A DNA stretch of 64,000 bases from Paenibacillus tepidiphilus (lineage in GTDB: Bacteria > Bacillota > Bacilli > Paenibacillales > Paenibacillaceae): assembly GCF_008635795.1 (NCBI RefSeq), contig NZ_VWRQ01000012.1:62001-126000 (forward strand), read 5' to 3'. Below the pieces are notes generated by a model. That model saw only the letters and a program-made list of their open reading frames with translations, had not been told where the DNA came from and searched no databases. Within the stretch, counting starts at the first letter, position 1, and the number at the start of each line of letters is the position of its first letter. A program made the position numbers and the translations under genes. Below, piece after piece: positions 53,323 through 63,453 of this stretch.

Positions 53323-54075
53323 TTACTTGGCGTAATATCCGCCGTCAATCGGCAGCTCCACACCGGTGATGTATGAAGATTCGTCCGAAGCCAGGAACAA
53401 CGCGCCCTTGGCGATATCCTCGGCAGTCCCGAGACGCTGCAGCGGCGTTTGCGAGTAGAACCATTGCTTCATCTTCTCATCCTTCAGCAGATCCTCGGTC
53501 ATCGGTGTTTCGATATACCCCGGATGAATGGAATTGGCACGGATATTATGCTTCGCATAATCAACGGCAGTCGCTTTGGTCAGCAGTCGTACGGCGCCTT
53601 TACTCGCGGTGTAAGGTCCGGCGCCGCTGCCGCCCGTCAGGCCGGCAATCGAGGAGATGTTGATGATGGAGCCGCCGCCGGCAGCGATCATATGCGGAAT
53701 GACAAGCTTTTGCCCGAGAAAAATGCTGGTCAGGTTAATGCGCATGGTCCGCTCCCAGTGCTCGACGGTTTGCTCCATAAACGGGGTAGGGTCGGAAATC
53801 CCCGCATTGTTGACCAGAACATGGATTTGCCCGAACGTCTCAATGGCCGTATCGACCACATGTACCCAATCGGCCTCGGAGGTAACGTCCTGCTTCAAGC
53901 CTAAGGCCTCGCCGCCGCTCTCCTGAATTTCCCGTACAACCTCCTGGAGCTTGTCTTCCTGTAGATCGGTGATGACCACCTTGGCGCCTTCCTTGGCGAA
54001 CAACAATGCATCCGCTTTGCCCATACCGCCGGCGGCTCCTGTAATGATTGCAACTTTATGGTCTAATCTGCCCAT
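53323..54075 (-). CDS. short-chain dehydrogenase/reductase
   Basis: 250 aa classical SDR. The cofactor motif is TGAAGGMG (residues 12-19), the NNAG block follows at 89-92, and the catalytic set is Ser142, Tyr155 and Lys159 (YTASK). It resembles glucose 1-dehydrogenase/3-oxoacyl-ACP reductase-type enzymes; the substrate is unknown. The start follows GGAGGG. It lies 26 bp downstream of a MarR gene in the same direction and is probably its target. Confidence 0.9.
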   Translation of the reverse strand: MGRLDHKVAIITGAAGGMGKADALLFAKEGAKVVITDLQEDKLQEVVREIQESGGEALGLKQDVTSEADWVHVVDTAIETFGQIHVLVNNAGISDPTPFMEQTVEHWERTMRINLTSIFLGQKLVIPHMIAAGGGSIINISSIAGLTGGSGAGPYTASKGAVRLLTKATAVDYAKHNIRANSIHPGYIETPMTEDLLKDEKMKQWFYSQTPLQRLGTAEDIAKGALFLASDESSYITGVELPIDGGYYAK

Positions 54076-54101
54076 ATTAAATCCCTCCGTAAGTTATTGG
54101 T

Positions 54102-54560
54102 TTATAGCTTCCGAGCATACTCCTGTTTCCCATTTCCGCTTTGGCGCTCCAGATTACCGATCATCTTCTCATAAGAAGATATCAGCAGGCTCAGCTCCTT
54201 GTCGGAGAAGTCATCCCACACACCGTCCGTCAACACTCTATAGCGCTCCAGCATCTGTTCTTCTACAGCCCGCCCCTGATCGGTAATTCTCAGAAAGACT
54301 TGCCGCCGGTCGGTCTCCGAGGCGATGCGCTCGACATACCCTTTCTGCACCAGCTTGCCCGTCAGATTCGTAATGGCCGACAGGGTAACGTCCAGCATTC
54401 CGGCAAAATACGAGCTGGTCTGCATATCCTGCCTGGCCAGCGACTGCAGGATCAAATACTGCGGCGCCGTCAAGGAGTTGTCCAGCAGCTTGGCGTAACT
54501 GGCTACCAGAGTCATCATATGCCTGCTGATCAAGTGCGAAAGCTGTTCCCGCTTATCCAA
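54102..54560 (-). CDS. MarR-family regulator
   Basis: 152 aa winged-helix regulator. The DNA-binding part reads QDMQTSSYFAGMLDVTLSAITNLTGKLVQKGYVERIASETDRRQVFLRITDQG, the last segment being the wing with the D-x-R-x-x-x-L feature. The start is TTG 54560. AT-rich palindromic sequence just upstream (54609-54631, GTTTAAAC and TTAAATTTAA) is a plausible operator. It precedes the SDR gene in an operon. Confidence 0.87.
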   Translation of the reverse strand: MDKREQLSHLISRHMMTLVASYAKLLDNSLTAPQYLILQSLARQDMQTSSYFAGMLDVTLSAITNLTGKLVQKGYVERIASETDRRQVFLRITDQGRAVEEQMLERYRVLTDGVWDDFSDKELSLLISSYEKMIGNLERQSGNGKQEYARKL

Positions 54561-54729
54561 GTGGCACCCCGTCTCCAGCTATAGTTAATTGCTTTAAATA
54601 GTTAATAGGTTTAAACAACTTAAATTTAAACTTAAATCTATGCTTTGTCAAATGGGAATCGGCGGAAGCCAATATGTAAGTTCGTTCTGTTTTGCTATAT
54701 AGATTGAACTAAAGATTTTTGTGTTGGGA

Positions 54730-54870
54730 TTAGCCGTGACGCAAGAAAACCTTTGGACTTCCGGTTGTTTCCCGTCCGTAGATTTCTTGATTTATACCGC
54801 TTGTTGCGGTTCCGGCCACCGCCTGATGGCTTTCCGCAGTAAAGCTGATAGGCGAAGCACGGGCTGTCAT
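54730..54870 (-). CDS. possible 46-aa frame or gene fragment
   Basis: The frame runs MTARASPISFTAESHQAVAG... to ...KVFLRHG, with coding-like composition. It has no ribosome site and no recognisable family, so it may be the tail of a decayed gene. Confidence 0.25.
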   Translation of the reverse strand: MTARASPISFTAESHQAVAGTATSGINQEIYGRETTGSPKVFLRHG

Positions 54871-55053
54871 CGTTTTAAGCTGATGAAATGTAGATCGTGA
54901 TTATCCTCCACACAGGTCAAATCATGAGGAAGGCCAAGAGCGCCCATGACTAAAGGCGGCAGCAGCTATTGCTCTTATTGACCTCACTACCCGCTGCAAA
55001 GCTGCTAATTGCAGTTTGTACAACTATATCCATCTAAACAGGCCGTTTCCCGG

Positions 55054-55195
55054 CTATAGTTGCATATCGTACATCTATCTTCTTGCTTTAGGGCAGTTTG
55101 ATCCCCATATGCTGATTTTAGTTGCACAAAATACATCTATCCTTCAAAAATGGGTGCATACCTTACAAATAGTTGTACGAAATACATTTATCCTT
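55054..55195. repeat. dispersed repeat family, three copies
   Basis: Copies start near 55056, 55119 and 55170 and share TAGTTGYA followed by ATACATYTATCYTT (the first reads GTACATCTATCTT). Spacings are about 50-63 bp. A diverged relative lies near 55016-55036. Confidence 0.7.
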
Positions 55196-55417
55196 GTTGA
55201 ATAGGGGTTGCTTCTCGTTCATCATACCTAAACAGAGCCGGATAGAGCCTGCTGCAGCGAATTCAACAGCAACTAACGGTATTCATCTGGAGAACGGGAA
55301 TGGGCAGCGTACGGAAGTCCATAACTTTAATTCACTTTCCGGCCTTATTCAGGCTAATCTTAAGTTCAACTTATATAGTAGAGTCTGTAAACGTGAGCAA
55401 AAGGCCTGAGGCCAAAG

Positions 55418-55449
55418 GTAAAAGGCAAAAGGCGCCCATGAGGCGCCTT
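55418..55449 (-). terminator. terminator of the glucanase gene
   Basis: AAGGCGCC pairs with GGCGCCTT around a 5-nt loop (55429-55449). On the minus strand it is followed by TTGCCTTTT. Confidence 0.75.
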
Positions 55450-55483
55450 CGTTACGTTTCTTAGTGCTGCCTGTATACGAGGA

Positions 55484-57145
55484 TCAGGGCTCCACACCGG
55501 ATATCAATACGCCGTTACGGTATACCGTGATCCGGCTGTTCGCGGCAAAGCCGGTCAAAGCCGGGGCGAAGGAGTAGTCATTGGCCTGGCTGTAGCCGGA
55601 CCAGTCGTTCTTATGGATGCGGAACTGGATATCCCCGCTGTTCCCGGAAGCCGCCAGGGTGCCTGCACCGGCTTTAAAGGAGAACTCCGCATACGTATCC
55701 GCACCGGTCACTGGCGTGCTAAGCGGGACAACGGTAGTGGTAATATTGGCTTTGCCAATCGCAGCATAATCAATTTCTACTGTTTGGCCGGTAGTTCCTT
55801 CACTGGTATACCAGTAGCGGACGGTGAGCTCACTCAGCGGAATGGCGATACTGGAGGAGCTGGTGAGCCGCAGATCGGCCCGGATCGAATTGGTGGCGCT
55901 GCCGGTATCGCCGACCCGGTAGAGGGGAGTGACGGCGATCGTTACCGGGCCCGGCTCACCGCCGGGAGTATTGCCGATGGGCGTAAACGTAACCGGCTTC
56001 ATAATGCGGTCCAGCATCGCCTGCTTGGGCGCGTTCCAGGTGACCCAATCATCAAGCAGCAGGCCGCCTGTGTCGCCGCTGTTCGGATTGAGGCTCCAAT
56101 AGGTCCAGTACAGCTGATTCGTGCCGATATAATCGACCAGCGCATTTTGCCATTTGCCTTCTACCGATGCGGTATCCACACTGCGGCCGCCGAATTCACC
56201 GGCGATCAGCGGGGCGATCCCTTCCTTGCTGATGTATCCCCAGGTGGCATCCCACAGCGCCGGCATGTTGGCCGGGAAGGCAGGGTCGCTGAACCAGGTC
56301 TGCGAGGCGACGCCGGGACCGTAATCATGCGGTGAATATACCACTTGATTCGGCACATTCAGCACAACCGGATAATTGCGCACCCCGGTCAGATTGCCGC
56401 CCCACCAATACCCGCTAGTATTGCCTTGCACATTCTTCTCGATACCCTCGACGATGATCAGCCAGTGCGGGTTAACTGCAAGAATCGCATTGCCGGCGCG
56501 CTGGGCGGCAAGCCGCCAATCGGTGGCGAGCACGCCCGTGCCCCAGCTGGCGTCGCCGTGCGGTTCATTGTGCAGATCCGCACCGATGACCACCGGATTC
56601 CCGAGATACCGCTCCGCAAGCATGACCCAATCGCTGATCCAGCGCGATTCCGGATAGGCAGCCGTATACCACAGCGCCGACTGGCCGCCGGAGTCCGGAC
56701 GGTGACGGTCCAGGAAGATGCGGATGCCGCGTTGGCCCGCTTTTTCGATCAGCTTATCCATAATTTCAATCGGCTTCAGACCTATCAGGTCTGGATTCTT
56801 GGCGTAATCGATGCTGTTCGCCTGGGAGCCTGCATCAAACATCTGACTGCAGAAGGGCAGCCGGATGAGGTTGTAGCCTTCAGCCTTCACCTGATCGAGC
56901 ACATCATCCATGGAGCGGGACCATAAGCCGTGGGGAGAATAGTTGGCTGTCTCGAATCCGAACCAGTTAAGCCCGTTGAACACCGCCGCTTGACCCGATG
57001 CATCTACAATCCTGTTGCCCGAGGTGTGATAATAGCCTTCACCGCCGGCCGCGCTTGTACTGCTGTTGCCGGAATAAGCAGCAATACCCGCCAGCAGTAC
57101 GCCTGCTAATAAGACCTTGGCCAGCTTCCTGAAGCCAAACAACAT
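55484..57145 (-). CDS. secreted GH5 endoglucanase with CBM3
   Basis: 553 aa exported glycosidase. The signal peptide (FRKLAKVLLAGVLLAGIAAYSG) is followed by a GH5 catalytic domain with the acid/base Glu194 in DLHNEPHG and nucleophile Glu317 in IAGEFGG, then a CBM3 from about residue 400, ending ANSRITVYRNGVLISGVEP. The substrate is cellulose or a related beta-1,4-glucan. The start follows AAGGAGGAA. It stands alone. Confidence 0.93.
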   Translation of the reverse strand: MLFGFRKLAKVLLAGVLLAGIAAYSGNSSTSAAGGEGYYHTSGNRIVDASGQAAVFNGLNWFGFETANYSPHGLWSRSMDDVLDQVKAEGYNLIRLPFCSQMFDAGSQANSIDYAKNPDLIGLKPIEIMDKLIEKAGQRGIRIFLDRHRPDSGGQSALWYTAAYPESRWISDWVMLAERYLGNPVVIGADLHNEPHGDASWGTGVLATDWRLAAQRAGNAILAVNPHWLIIVEGIEKNVQGNTSGYWWGGNLTGVRNYPVVLNVPNQVVYSPHDYGPGVASQTWFSDPAFPANMPALWDATWGYISKEGIAPLIAGEFGGRSVDTASVEGKWQNALVDYIGTNQLYWTYWSLNPNSGDTGGLLLDDWVTWNAPKQAMLDRIMKPVTFTPIGNTPGGEPGPVTIAVTPLYRVGDTGSATNSIRADLRLTSSSSIAIPLSELTVRYWYTSEGTTGQTVEIDYAAIGKANITTTVVPLSTPVTGADTYAEFSFKAGAGTLAASGNSGDIQFRIHKNDWSGYSQANDYSFAPALTGFAANSRITVYRNGVLISGVEP

Positions 57146-57390
57146 AGTTGTTCCTCCTTCAATCGAATGGGATAAAGTCAGACTGTATATCTTACGAAGG
57201 AAGAGTAAACGTATTCACACAGAGGTGCCTCTAATTATGGCAAAATAACAAATTATGGTTTTTTCAGATGGTGCATTTTGTGATGGGCCAATCAGCCGGG
57301 AGAAAAATATAGAATTTGTTCAAACCAGCTGTTAATATAATAAACATGTAATTTACATCATCAGAATCCATACCGAATGAGGACTACAGA

Positions 57391-58302
57391 ATGGCAAAAG
57401 TAAACATCCGAAAGATTTATTTTATCGGCATCCATGTTTTATTGGTTATATTCGTATTTACGACGCTGTATGTTTCGTTTCCCTGGATACGGGTCAAGGT
57501 GAAAGAGATTATCGACCCCGCAGAGCGGGTCTATACCATCGCCCACCGGGGCGCTTCCGGCTATGCTCCAGAGAATACGATGCCGGCCTTCGCGCTGGCG
57601 CTTGATATGAAGGCAGATTCGGTAGAGCTTGATATTCATTTAACCAAGGATGGCATCCCGGTTATTATTCATGACGACACGGTAAACCGGACGACGGACG
57701 GGAAAGGGTATGTCAGAAATATGACTCTGCAGCAGATCAAGCAGCTTGATGCGGGCACCTGGTTCAATGAGGCGTATCCGATGTTTGCCCGTGAGAGTTA
57801 CGCCGGCATTCCCGTTCCTACACTGGAGGAGGTCTTCGAGACCTTTGGCAAGGACCTTCATTATGTTCTGGAGATCAAGGCTTCCAAGACGGACCGGATG
57901 ATGGAGCCCGTTATCAATGAGCTGATTACCAAATACGATCTGGAGGATGAGGTGGCGATTCATTCCTTCAGCGCCTCCAGTCTGCGTAGGTTCCATCAGA
58001 TCAATCCTGAAATTCCGCTGTACCAGCTCATCTGGTACGACAACACGGCAGCCAGAGTATCGGAATCCTATTTGGCAGATGTAAAAACCTATGCTGTCGG
58101 CATAGGCCCGAACTTTCAGGGCATCAGTTCAGCATATGTGGCACAGGTTAAGCGTTCCGGTCTAAAGGTTATCCCGTACACAGTCAATTATCAGGTGAAT
58201 ATGGATAAAGCTTATATGTGGGGCGTGGATGGGGTATATACCAATTATCCCGACCGTTTTCTGGAGGTCATCGAGACCAACCGGGAGAATGCTAACTGGT
58301 GA
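57391..58302 (+). CDS. membrane-anchored glycerophosphodiester phosphodiesterase
   Basis: 303 aa. One N-terminal membrane anchor (residues 9-30) precedes a GDPD TIM-barrel domain with the catalytic features His52-Arg53 (AHRGASGYAPENT), Glu61, and Glu79-x-Asp81-x-His83 (VELDIHLTKDG). It hydrolyses glycerophosphodiesters outside the cell to glycerol-3-phosphate. The start follows GAGGAC. It is convergent with the glucosidase gene. Confidence 0.92.
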   Translation: MAKVNIRKIYFIGIHVLLVIFVFTTLYVSFPWIRVKVKEIIDPAERVYTIAHRGASGYAPENTMPAFALALDMKADSVELDIHLTKDGIPVIIHDDTVNRTTDGKGYVRNMTLQQIKQLDAGTWFNEAYPMFARESYAGIPVPTLEEVFETFGKDLHYVLEIKASKTDRMMEPVINELITKYDLEDEVAIHSFSASSLRRFHQINPEIPLYQLIWYDNTAARVSESYLADVKTYAVGIGPNFQGISSAYVAQVKRSGLKVIPYTVNYQVNMDKAYMWGVDGVYTNYPDRFLEVIETNRENANW

Positions 58303-58326
58303 CATCAGATATCTATAATAGCGAAG

Positions 58327-58364
58327 CACACAAAGGACCTTCCTGCAGGAAGGTCCTTTGTGTG
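58327..58364. terminator. 38-bp perfect palindrome between convergent genes
   Basis: CACACAAAGGACCTTCCT and its exact complement flank a GC centre. It probably acts as a bidirectional terminator, but lacks a T run. Confidence 0.65.
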
Positions 58365-58378
58365 TAGCTGTGTGGAAT

Positions 58379-60088
58379 TTATGCTGACCCATGGCTTAAT
58401 CGCTGATAGATTAAACCTTCATAGGGCTTCAGTGTACCCGTTCGATGACAGCGGGGTTTACTGACGTCCGTGTCATTCCCGAACAGGAAGGAGGCGCCTT
58501 CGAGCCGCGCGGCAGCTTCCTCCGGCAGCTCCCAGCGGGCTTCTTCACCGGAGAAATTGAGCAGGATAAGCCATTCTTCATCGTCGTCGTACCGCCGGTA
58601 GGCAAATATCTGCTCATGCTCCTCCAAGAGTACGTCGAACTCCCCGTATACCATCACAGGATGCTCTTTACGCAGGCGGATCAATTTTTTGTAGCAATGA
58701 AATACGGAGTCGGGATCATCCTGCTGGACCTGCAGATTTACTTCCCGGTAATCGGGATGGACCGGCAGCCAGGGGCGTCCGGACGTGAACCCGGCATGCG
58801 GGCTATCATCCCACTGCATGGGGGTACGTGCATGATCCCGTGACTTCTTCCGGATTCTCTCCATAATAAGCTCCTCGGGTTCGCCCCGCTCCAGGACCAT
58901 CACATCATAATAAGCGTGGGCCTGCTGTTCGTTGAAGTCCTCAATCCGGGTCAGGCCGGGATGGTTAGTCATCCCAAGCTCTTCACCCTGGAGGATAAAT
59001 GGGGTGCCCTTCAAGGTATGCAGCATAATAGCCAGCATCTTGGCGGATTGTACACGGTATTCGCCCTGATCCCCGAAGGTCGCCACCATGCGGGGCTGAT
59101 CATGATTGCTCAGGTACAGGCCAAACCAGCCGCCGGGACCTCCGACATCGCGCTGCCATTTCAGCATCACCTTGCGCAGATCGTGTAAGGTCCAGTCTTT
59201 GCTCTGCCACTGATCCTCTTCGGCATCTGCGAGCTTGGAGGCTTCGGCAGACAGCACCATGCTCAGTTCACGCCGCTCCGGCTTCGTGTACAGGAGCACG
59301 TCGTCATCTGTGACCTGCGAAGTCTCGCCTGCGGTGAAGATCTCATACTTCGAGAATACCTTATCGTTCATTTCACGCAAAAATTCATGAATCCGCGGGC
59401 CGTTCTTCGTATAAGGCTCGCCACTGGCCTGAAGCTTGGTCTCTTCCGTATCCGGGAAGCGCTGATCCTTCGAGAGCGAGTTGACCGCATCCATGCGGAA
59501 CCCGTCAATGCCTTTATCCAGCCAGAAGGTGATAACCTCATGCATTGCCGCCCGCAGCTCCGGGTGATCCCAGTTCAGATCGGGCTGCTTCGCATTATAT
59601 AAATGCAGGTAGTAATCGCCGGTTGCTTTGTTGTAGGTCCAGGCAGGCTTGCCCAGATAGGAGGTCCAGTTATTCGGAGGGCCGCCATCTTCCGCAGCCG
59701 GACGCCAGATGTAGAAATCGCGGTACCGGCTGTCCCGGGACGACCTGGCGTCTATGAACCAGGGATGTTCGTCGGATGTATGATTCAGCACCAAATCCAT
59801 GATCAGCCGGATATTCCGCTTATGCAGCTCCTCCAGCAGCTGCTCCCATTGCTCCATCGTCCCGTATTCGGGCTGAATCTGCAAATAGTCTTTAATATCA
59901 TAGCCATTGTCCACATTGGGGGATACATAGATAGGAGAGAGCCAGACTGTATCGATTCCTAGTTCAGAGAAATAGTCTGCTTTCGAGATCAGGCCCTTCA
60001 AGTCGCCAATCCCGTCTCCGTCGCTGTCTTTGAAGCTGCGCAGATAGACTTCGTAGATGACACTTTCTTTCCAGTATATTTTGTGCAT
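58379..60088 (-). CDS. GH13 alpha-glucosidase (oligo-1,6-glucosidase type)
   Basis: 569 aa GH13 enzyme. The calcium-binding segment DSDGDGIGDL (21-30), nucleophile Asp200 in GFRMDAVN, acid/base Glu255 in AGETSQV, and Asp330 in SNHDQPR are intact. The length and motifs fit the oligo-1,6-glucosidase/maltase group. The residue after the nucleophile is Ala rather than the Val usual in 1,6-specific enzymes. No signal peptide, so it acts in the cytoplasm. The start follows AAAGGAG. Confidence 0.9.
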   Translation of the reverse strand: MHKIYWKESVIYEVYLRSFKDSDGDGIGDLKGLISKADYFSELGIDTVWLSPIYVSPNVDNGYDIKDYLQIQPEYGTMEQWEQLLEELHKRNIRLIMDLVLNHTSDEHPWFIDARSSRDSRYRDFYIWRPAAEDGGPPNNWTSYLGKPAWTYNKATGDYYLHLYNAKQPDLNWDHPELRAAMHEVITFWLDKGIDGFRMDAVNSLSKDQRFPDTEETKLQASGEPYTKNGPRIHEFLREMNDKVFSKYEIFTAGETSQVTDDDVLLYTKPERRELSMVLSAEASKLADAEEDQWQSKDWTLHDLRKVMLKWQRDVGGPGGWFGLYLSNHDQPRMVATFGDQGEYRVQSAKMLAIMLHTLKGTPFILQGEELGMTNHPGLTRIEDFNEQQAHAYYDVMVLERGEPEELIMERIRKKSRDHARTPMQWDDSPHAGFTSGRPWLPVHPDYREVNLQVQQDDPDSVFHCYKKLIRLRKEHPVMVYGEFDVLLEEHEQIFAYRRYDDDEEWLILLNFSGEEARWELPEEAAARLEGASFLFGNDTDVSKPRCHRTGTLKPYEGLIYQRLSHGSA

Positions 60089-60193
60089 AGGCTGCTCCTT
60101 TCTCTATCTTTCTCCCAGTTCATTACCCGAAATAACTGACCTGAACTCTGGAAAGCATGAATAGAGAAGGGAGCGCCTAAAGCATGTAAGATC

Positions 60194-60550
60194 CTATTGT
60201 GTACTCAGCGCAGATAATGCATAGGCTGGAATTTCCTCCTCTTGGATCAGGGTCCACTTCTTCGTATAGGCGCCCTTGGCAAGCACTTCAGCATACCTGT
60301 TTGGGTCCAATTCTTTGCTGGAAGAGAAGGTGATTGTCTTCTTCTGGCCTTGCTCTGTGTAGCCAGTCAGGTTATATCTGTAGCGGGTACCTGTATGCTT
60401 AAATTCAGCTTCTGCCGGTTTATTGATTACAACATAGACATACTCTTCCTTGTAGAGCGGATTGAACTGATCAAACTCCCGCTTAAAGGTTAAATATAGA
60501 ACGGAGCAGGCAACCAGTGCGATCAGCAGTGATATTATTGTTTTTTTCAT
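60194..60550 (-). CDS. yxeA: YxeA-family protein
   Basis: 118 aa with an N-terminal membrane anchor or signal (TIISLLIALVACSVLYL) and a small OB-like domain (YVYVVINKPAEAEFKHTGTRYRYNLTGY). YxeA-family members accompany Bce-type ABC transporters; in B. subtilis yxeA is the last gene of the yxdJKLM-yxeA operon, the same position as here. The function is unknown. The start follows TGGAGGT. Confidence 0.85.
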   Translation of the reverse strand: MKKTIISLLIALVACSVLYLTFKREFDQFNPLYKEEYVYVVINKPAEAEFKHTGTRYRYNLTGYTEQGQKKTITFSSSKELDPNRYAEVLAKGAYTKKWTLIQEEEIPAYALSALSTQ

Positions 60551-60576
60551 ATGGGAAACCTCCAGAAGAATAGTAG

Positions 60577-62511
60577 TTACAACAACAGGGCCTTATTAAC
60601 GACTTGCCGGTAGTAACCGAGAGTGAAGAGCGCGAAAAGAATATAAATGGCGGCATATACTCCAACCGAAATTATCGTAGGGATGGTAATGTCCGAAATA
60701 ATCATGAACGAAGCCGCCCTGACAGCGAAGAAGGAATGGAGCATGCCAATACACAGCGGAAGAAGAAATACAACCATTTGCTTTCGCATAATCCCTTTCA
60801 TGATCATCTTCTCGTCAAAACCGAGCTGGCGCAGCGTTCTGAAACTCTGTTTTTCCTGTTCTGCCTCGGTCATCTGTTTGAAATACAGAATGCTGCCGGT
60901 AGAGGCAAGAAACGAAAGACCCAGAAAGGCAGCTATAAAAATAAGCAATCCGCTAGTTTGAAGCGTTGTTTGGTAAGAAGAATAGAAATCGGTTGCTGTA
61001 TACTGATCCGGTCTGTATTTCTCATACAGGGAGGAAGCTAATGCAAGCTCTGCTTGGTCTGATATAAGATACGCAGCGATCTGTACCTTTTCAAAATGCT
61101 CCGTACCGGACATTCTTCTCGCAATCTCATCCAGCGTGGCTTCGGATACTGCAAGCTGTTTGCCGGATATATCGAAATTCACGAGATTCTCCACCTTCAG
61201 TTCCTTTAATACATAGCTCTTGGTCTGACTCTCAGACTGCAGATCAATCAGGGTTGGATACCGCCCGGATAAGTCAATGTCATCATATGCATTCTGTGCC
61301 CATGCATCGTATTCTACTGCCTCGCCAAAGGCCGGGACGGAGAGCTGCCCCCCGGCTCTTTGCAGCTGTTCAGCCGGAAGCCATAATAAGCTGCCTTCTC
61401 TGGAGTCCGCTGGATCAAGTGGGTTATGAATAACTCCGGTTGTGCGGACCGCTTCGACTGTGTAGTGTTTGAATGGAATCCCGCTACTCTCCAGATCAGC
61501 TGTAAACGCCTGTGCATCCTGCGGATTGTTCTCAAAGGTGAAGTCATAAGGAATCGCCATACGTGTATCTTGCTCAGCCGAGTAGTAAAAGGAATAAGCC
61601 ATGGTAACCAGGGTGATTGTCAGCGCCGATAACACAGTAATCAGGGTGAGCGAGTTGGCATTTCCTTTCATCCGGTGCATCAGCGGAGCAAGCGACAGGC
61701 TGTTATACAGGCCAAGATGTCCGTTCTTACGTCTACGGAGCCACGTGAAGCACCATCGAATCGTTACACGGAACAGGATATAGGTTCCTGTTATCGTTGC
61801 GGCCATGACCAACAGCGCATTCATGACCAGCTGTTCATCTACCATACGGCCCGATAACTCATACCCATACCCGATAAGCACAATACCAAGCACTGCATAG
61901 ATGGCAGTAAGAATAGTCGGAGACTGACTGGATAGGTCAGGCTGCCGGTCTGCCTGGAATAAATGCAGCAGCGTGCTGCGGTAAATCATCGTGATGATTT
62001 GAACGGATGTAATAACAGCGACTAGGATAAAGACGAATGTGGTCTCGATCGCTGCAGGCAAAGAAAAGTCTATAGCGGGCATGCCGTCCAGATGGAGCAG
62101 CTCCAATAAAATCAGGACAAACAGACGGGATATAAGCGCTCCGCAGAGAATCCCGGCGAACAGGGCCCCTAAACCGAGCAGCAAATTCTCCATGAGCAAA
62201 TAACGGGCCGCCCAGCCTTTCGACAGACCGATGAGCTGGTACAAGCCGATCTCACGGCTGCGCCGCCGCAGAAAGATCCGGTTTGAGGACATGGTGAAGA
62301 TTCCGATAATCACAACAAGCAGAACTGCTGCCGACTGAAACGCGGCCGAGAAGTTTACACTTGATTCGAGCAGCCGCTGAACCTGCGTGTCATGCTGCAG
62401 GGAAGCGAAGACGAAGAAGAGACTCATACTGAAAATCAAAGCGAAGAAATATAGATAATATTGCTTCACATTTTGCCGCATGCTGCGGAGGGCTAAATCA
62501 AATACCGTCAA
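60577..62511 (-). CDS. yxdM: Bce-type ABC permease (YxdM/BceB-like)
   Basis: 644 aa FtsX-like permease with about ten membrane helices and a large extracytoplasmic domain between helices 7 and 8 (about residues 310-520), the layout of BceB. Such permeases sense or detoxify antimicrobial peptides and signal to the partner kinase. The start is TTG 62511 with AGGAGGGG upstream, overlapping the ATPase gene by 14 bp. Specific naming follows the gene order with yxeA. Confidence 0.85.
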   Translation of the reverse strand: MTVFDLALRSMRQNVKQYYLYFFALIFSMSLFFVFASLQHDTQVQRLLESSVNFSAAFQSAAVLLVVIIGIFTMSSNRIFLRRRSREIGLYQLIGLSKGWAARYLLMENLLLGLGALFAGILCGALISRLFVLILLELLHLDGMPAIDFSLPAAIETTFVFILVAVITSVQIITMIYRSTLLHLFQADRQPDLSSQSPTILTAIYAVLGIVLIGYGYELSGRMVDEQLVMNALLVMAATITGTYILFRVTIRWCFTWLRRRKNGHLGLYNSLSLAPLMHRMKGNANSLTLITVLSALTITLVTMAYSFYYSAEQDTRMAIPYDFTFENNPQDAQAFTADLESSGIPFKHYTVEAVRTTGVIHNPLDPADSREGSLLWLPAEQLQRAGGQLSVPAFGEAVEYDAWAQNAYDDIDLSGRYPTLIDLQSESQTKSYVLKELKVENLVNFDISGKQLAVSEATLDEIARRMSGTEHFEKVQIAAYLISDQAELALASSLYEKYRPDQYTATDFYSSYQTTLQTSGLLIFIAAFLGLSFLASTGSILYFKQMTEAEQEKQSFRTLRQLGFDEKMIMKGIMRKQMVVFLLPLCIGMLHSFFAVRAASFMIISDITIPTIISVGVYAAIYILFALFTLGYYRQVVNKALLL

Positions 62512-63283
62512 TATGATCCCCTCCTAACACCGCCTGGACATCAATAATATCCTTAAAGAAGGATTGCCTGGATTTCTCCCCGCGGTACAGTTCGGAGTAA
62601 ATCTTTCCGTCCTTCAGAAACACCACACGGTTACAGTAGCTGGATGCGACCGGATCATGTGTGACCATGATGATCGTAACCCCTCTGTTCCGGTTCACCT
62701 CATCCATGACTGACAATAACGAAGAAGCGGATTTGGAATCCAGTGCACCGGTTGGTTCGTCTGCAAAGACGATGGAAGGCTGATGGATAAGGGCACGTCC
62801 GGCAGCGGTGCGCTGCTTTTGTCCTCCGGATATTTCGTAGGGGTATTTATGGGCCAGGTCCCGGATACCCAGCACCTCTGCGATTGCTGTGAACTCGCGC
62901 TCTGCCCGCTGCTTGCTGATTTTGCCAAGAGACAGGGGCAGGAGAATATTCTCCTTAACCGTCAACGTATCCAGCAGGTTATAGTCCTGAAAGATGAATC
63001 CCAGTTTATTCCGGCGAAAAGCGGAAAGGGCAGCGCTGCTCATGGTAGAAATATCTTCGTTGTCGATGAAGATCGCACCGTCCGAGGCTCGGTCAATGGT
63101 CGCAAGGACGTTAAGCAGTGTCGTCTTCCCGGAACCGGAAGGACCCATGATCCCAACGAATTCTTTACGTAGAACCCGTAAGTCAATCCCTTTCAGAACC
63201 TGCTGGGCACCGCCTTTTGAACCATAGGTTTTATGAACATTGCGGGCGTGTAATACGGTCTCTTGTTCGTTCGACTCCTTCAT
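62498..63283 (-). CDS. yxdL: Bce-type ABC ATPase (YxdL/BceA-like)
   Basis: 261 aa. Walker [10 protein letters not shown], signature [15 protein letters not shown], Walker [13 protein letters not shown] and the switch His are intact. It is the energy subunit for the permease gene that follows. ATG 63283 follows GGGAGGT; the frame start at 63298 has no site. A BceR-type box lies about 90 bp upstream. Confidence 0.9.
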   Translation of the reverse strand: MKESNEQETVLHARNVHKTYGSKGGAQQVLKGIDLRVLRKEFVGIMGPSGSGKTTLLNVLATIDRASDGAIFIDNEDISTMSSAALSAFRRNKLGFIFQDYNLLDTLTVKENILLPLSLGKISKQRAEREFTAIAEVLGIRDLAHKYPYEISGGQKQRTAAGRALIHQPSIVFADEPTGALDSKSASSLLSVMDEVNRNRGVTIIMVTHDPVASSYCNRVVFLKDGKIYSELYRGEKSRQSFFKDIIDVQAVLGGDHIDGI

Positions 63284-63374
63284 GCAAGTACCTCCCAAGT
63301 TGATTTGTAGCTTAAGTGTACGATTGAATCCCTGTCCTGTCGCATGTTTTGGGTGACGGCAGGGAAGGGGAAGG

Positions 63375-63388
63375 TGACAAATTTGTCA
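63375..63388 (-). promoter_or_regulatory. BceR/YxdJ-type regulator box
   Basis: TGACAAATTTGTCA is a perfect 14-bp palindrome of the TnACA-N4-TGTnA form bound by BceR-like response regulators. It lies upstream of the ABC genes, so the kinase encoded next probably acts here through its partner regulator. Confidence 0.75.
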
Positions 63389-63419
63389 GGTCAAAGAAGA
63401 TATACTTACTTATCTTGTA

Positions 63420-63453
63420 ACAAAAAAACAGCCAAGCTCAATCTTGACTGTTT
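63420..63453 (-). terminator. terminator of the sensor kinase gene
   Basis: On the minus strand AAACAGTCAAG pairs with CTTGGCTGTTT, followed by a T run. It overlaps the kinase stop codon and separates the two-component genes from the ABC genes. Confidence 0.85.

Larger units (their letters stand above)
54561..55483. other. long intergenic region with repeats
   Basis: This 920-bp gap holds the likely MarR operator (54609-54631), a possible 46-codon minus-strand frame (54730-54870), a repeat family at 55054-55195, and the glucanase terminator at 55418-55449. Nothing else convincing was seen. Confidence 0.6.

Noticed and set aside
55016..55195. CRISPR array
   Set aside because: Copies are imperfect, of uneven spacing, and the intervening sequences are not of uniform length; no cas genes.
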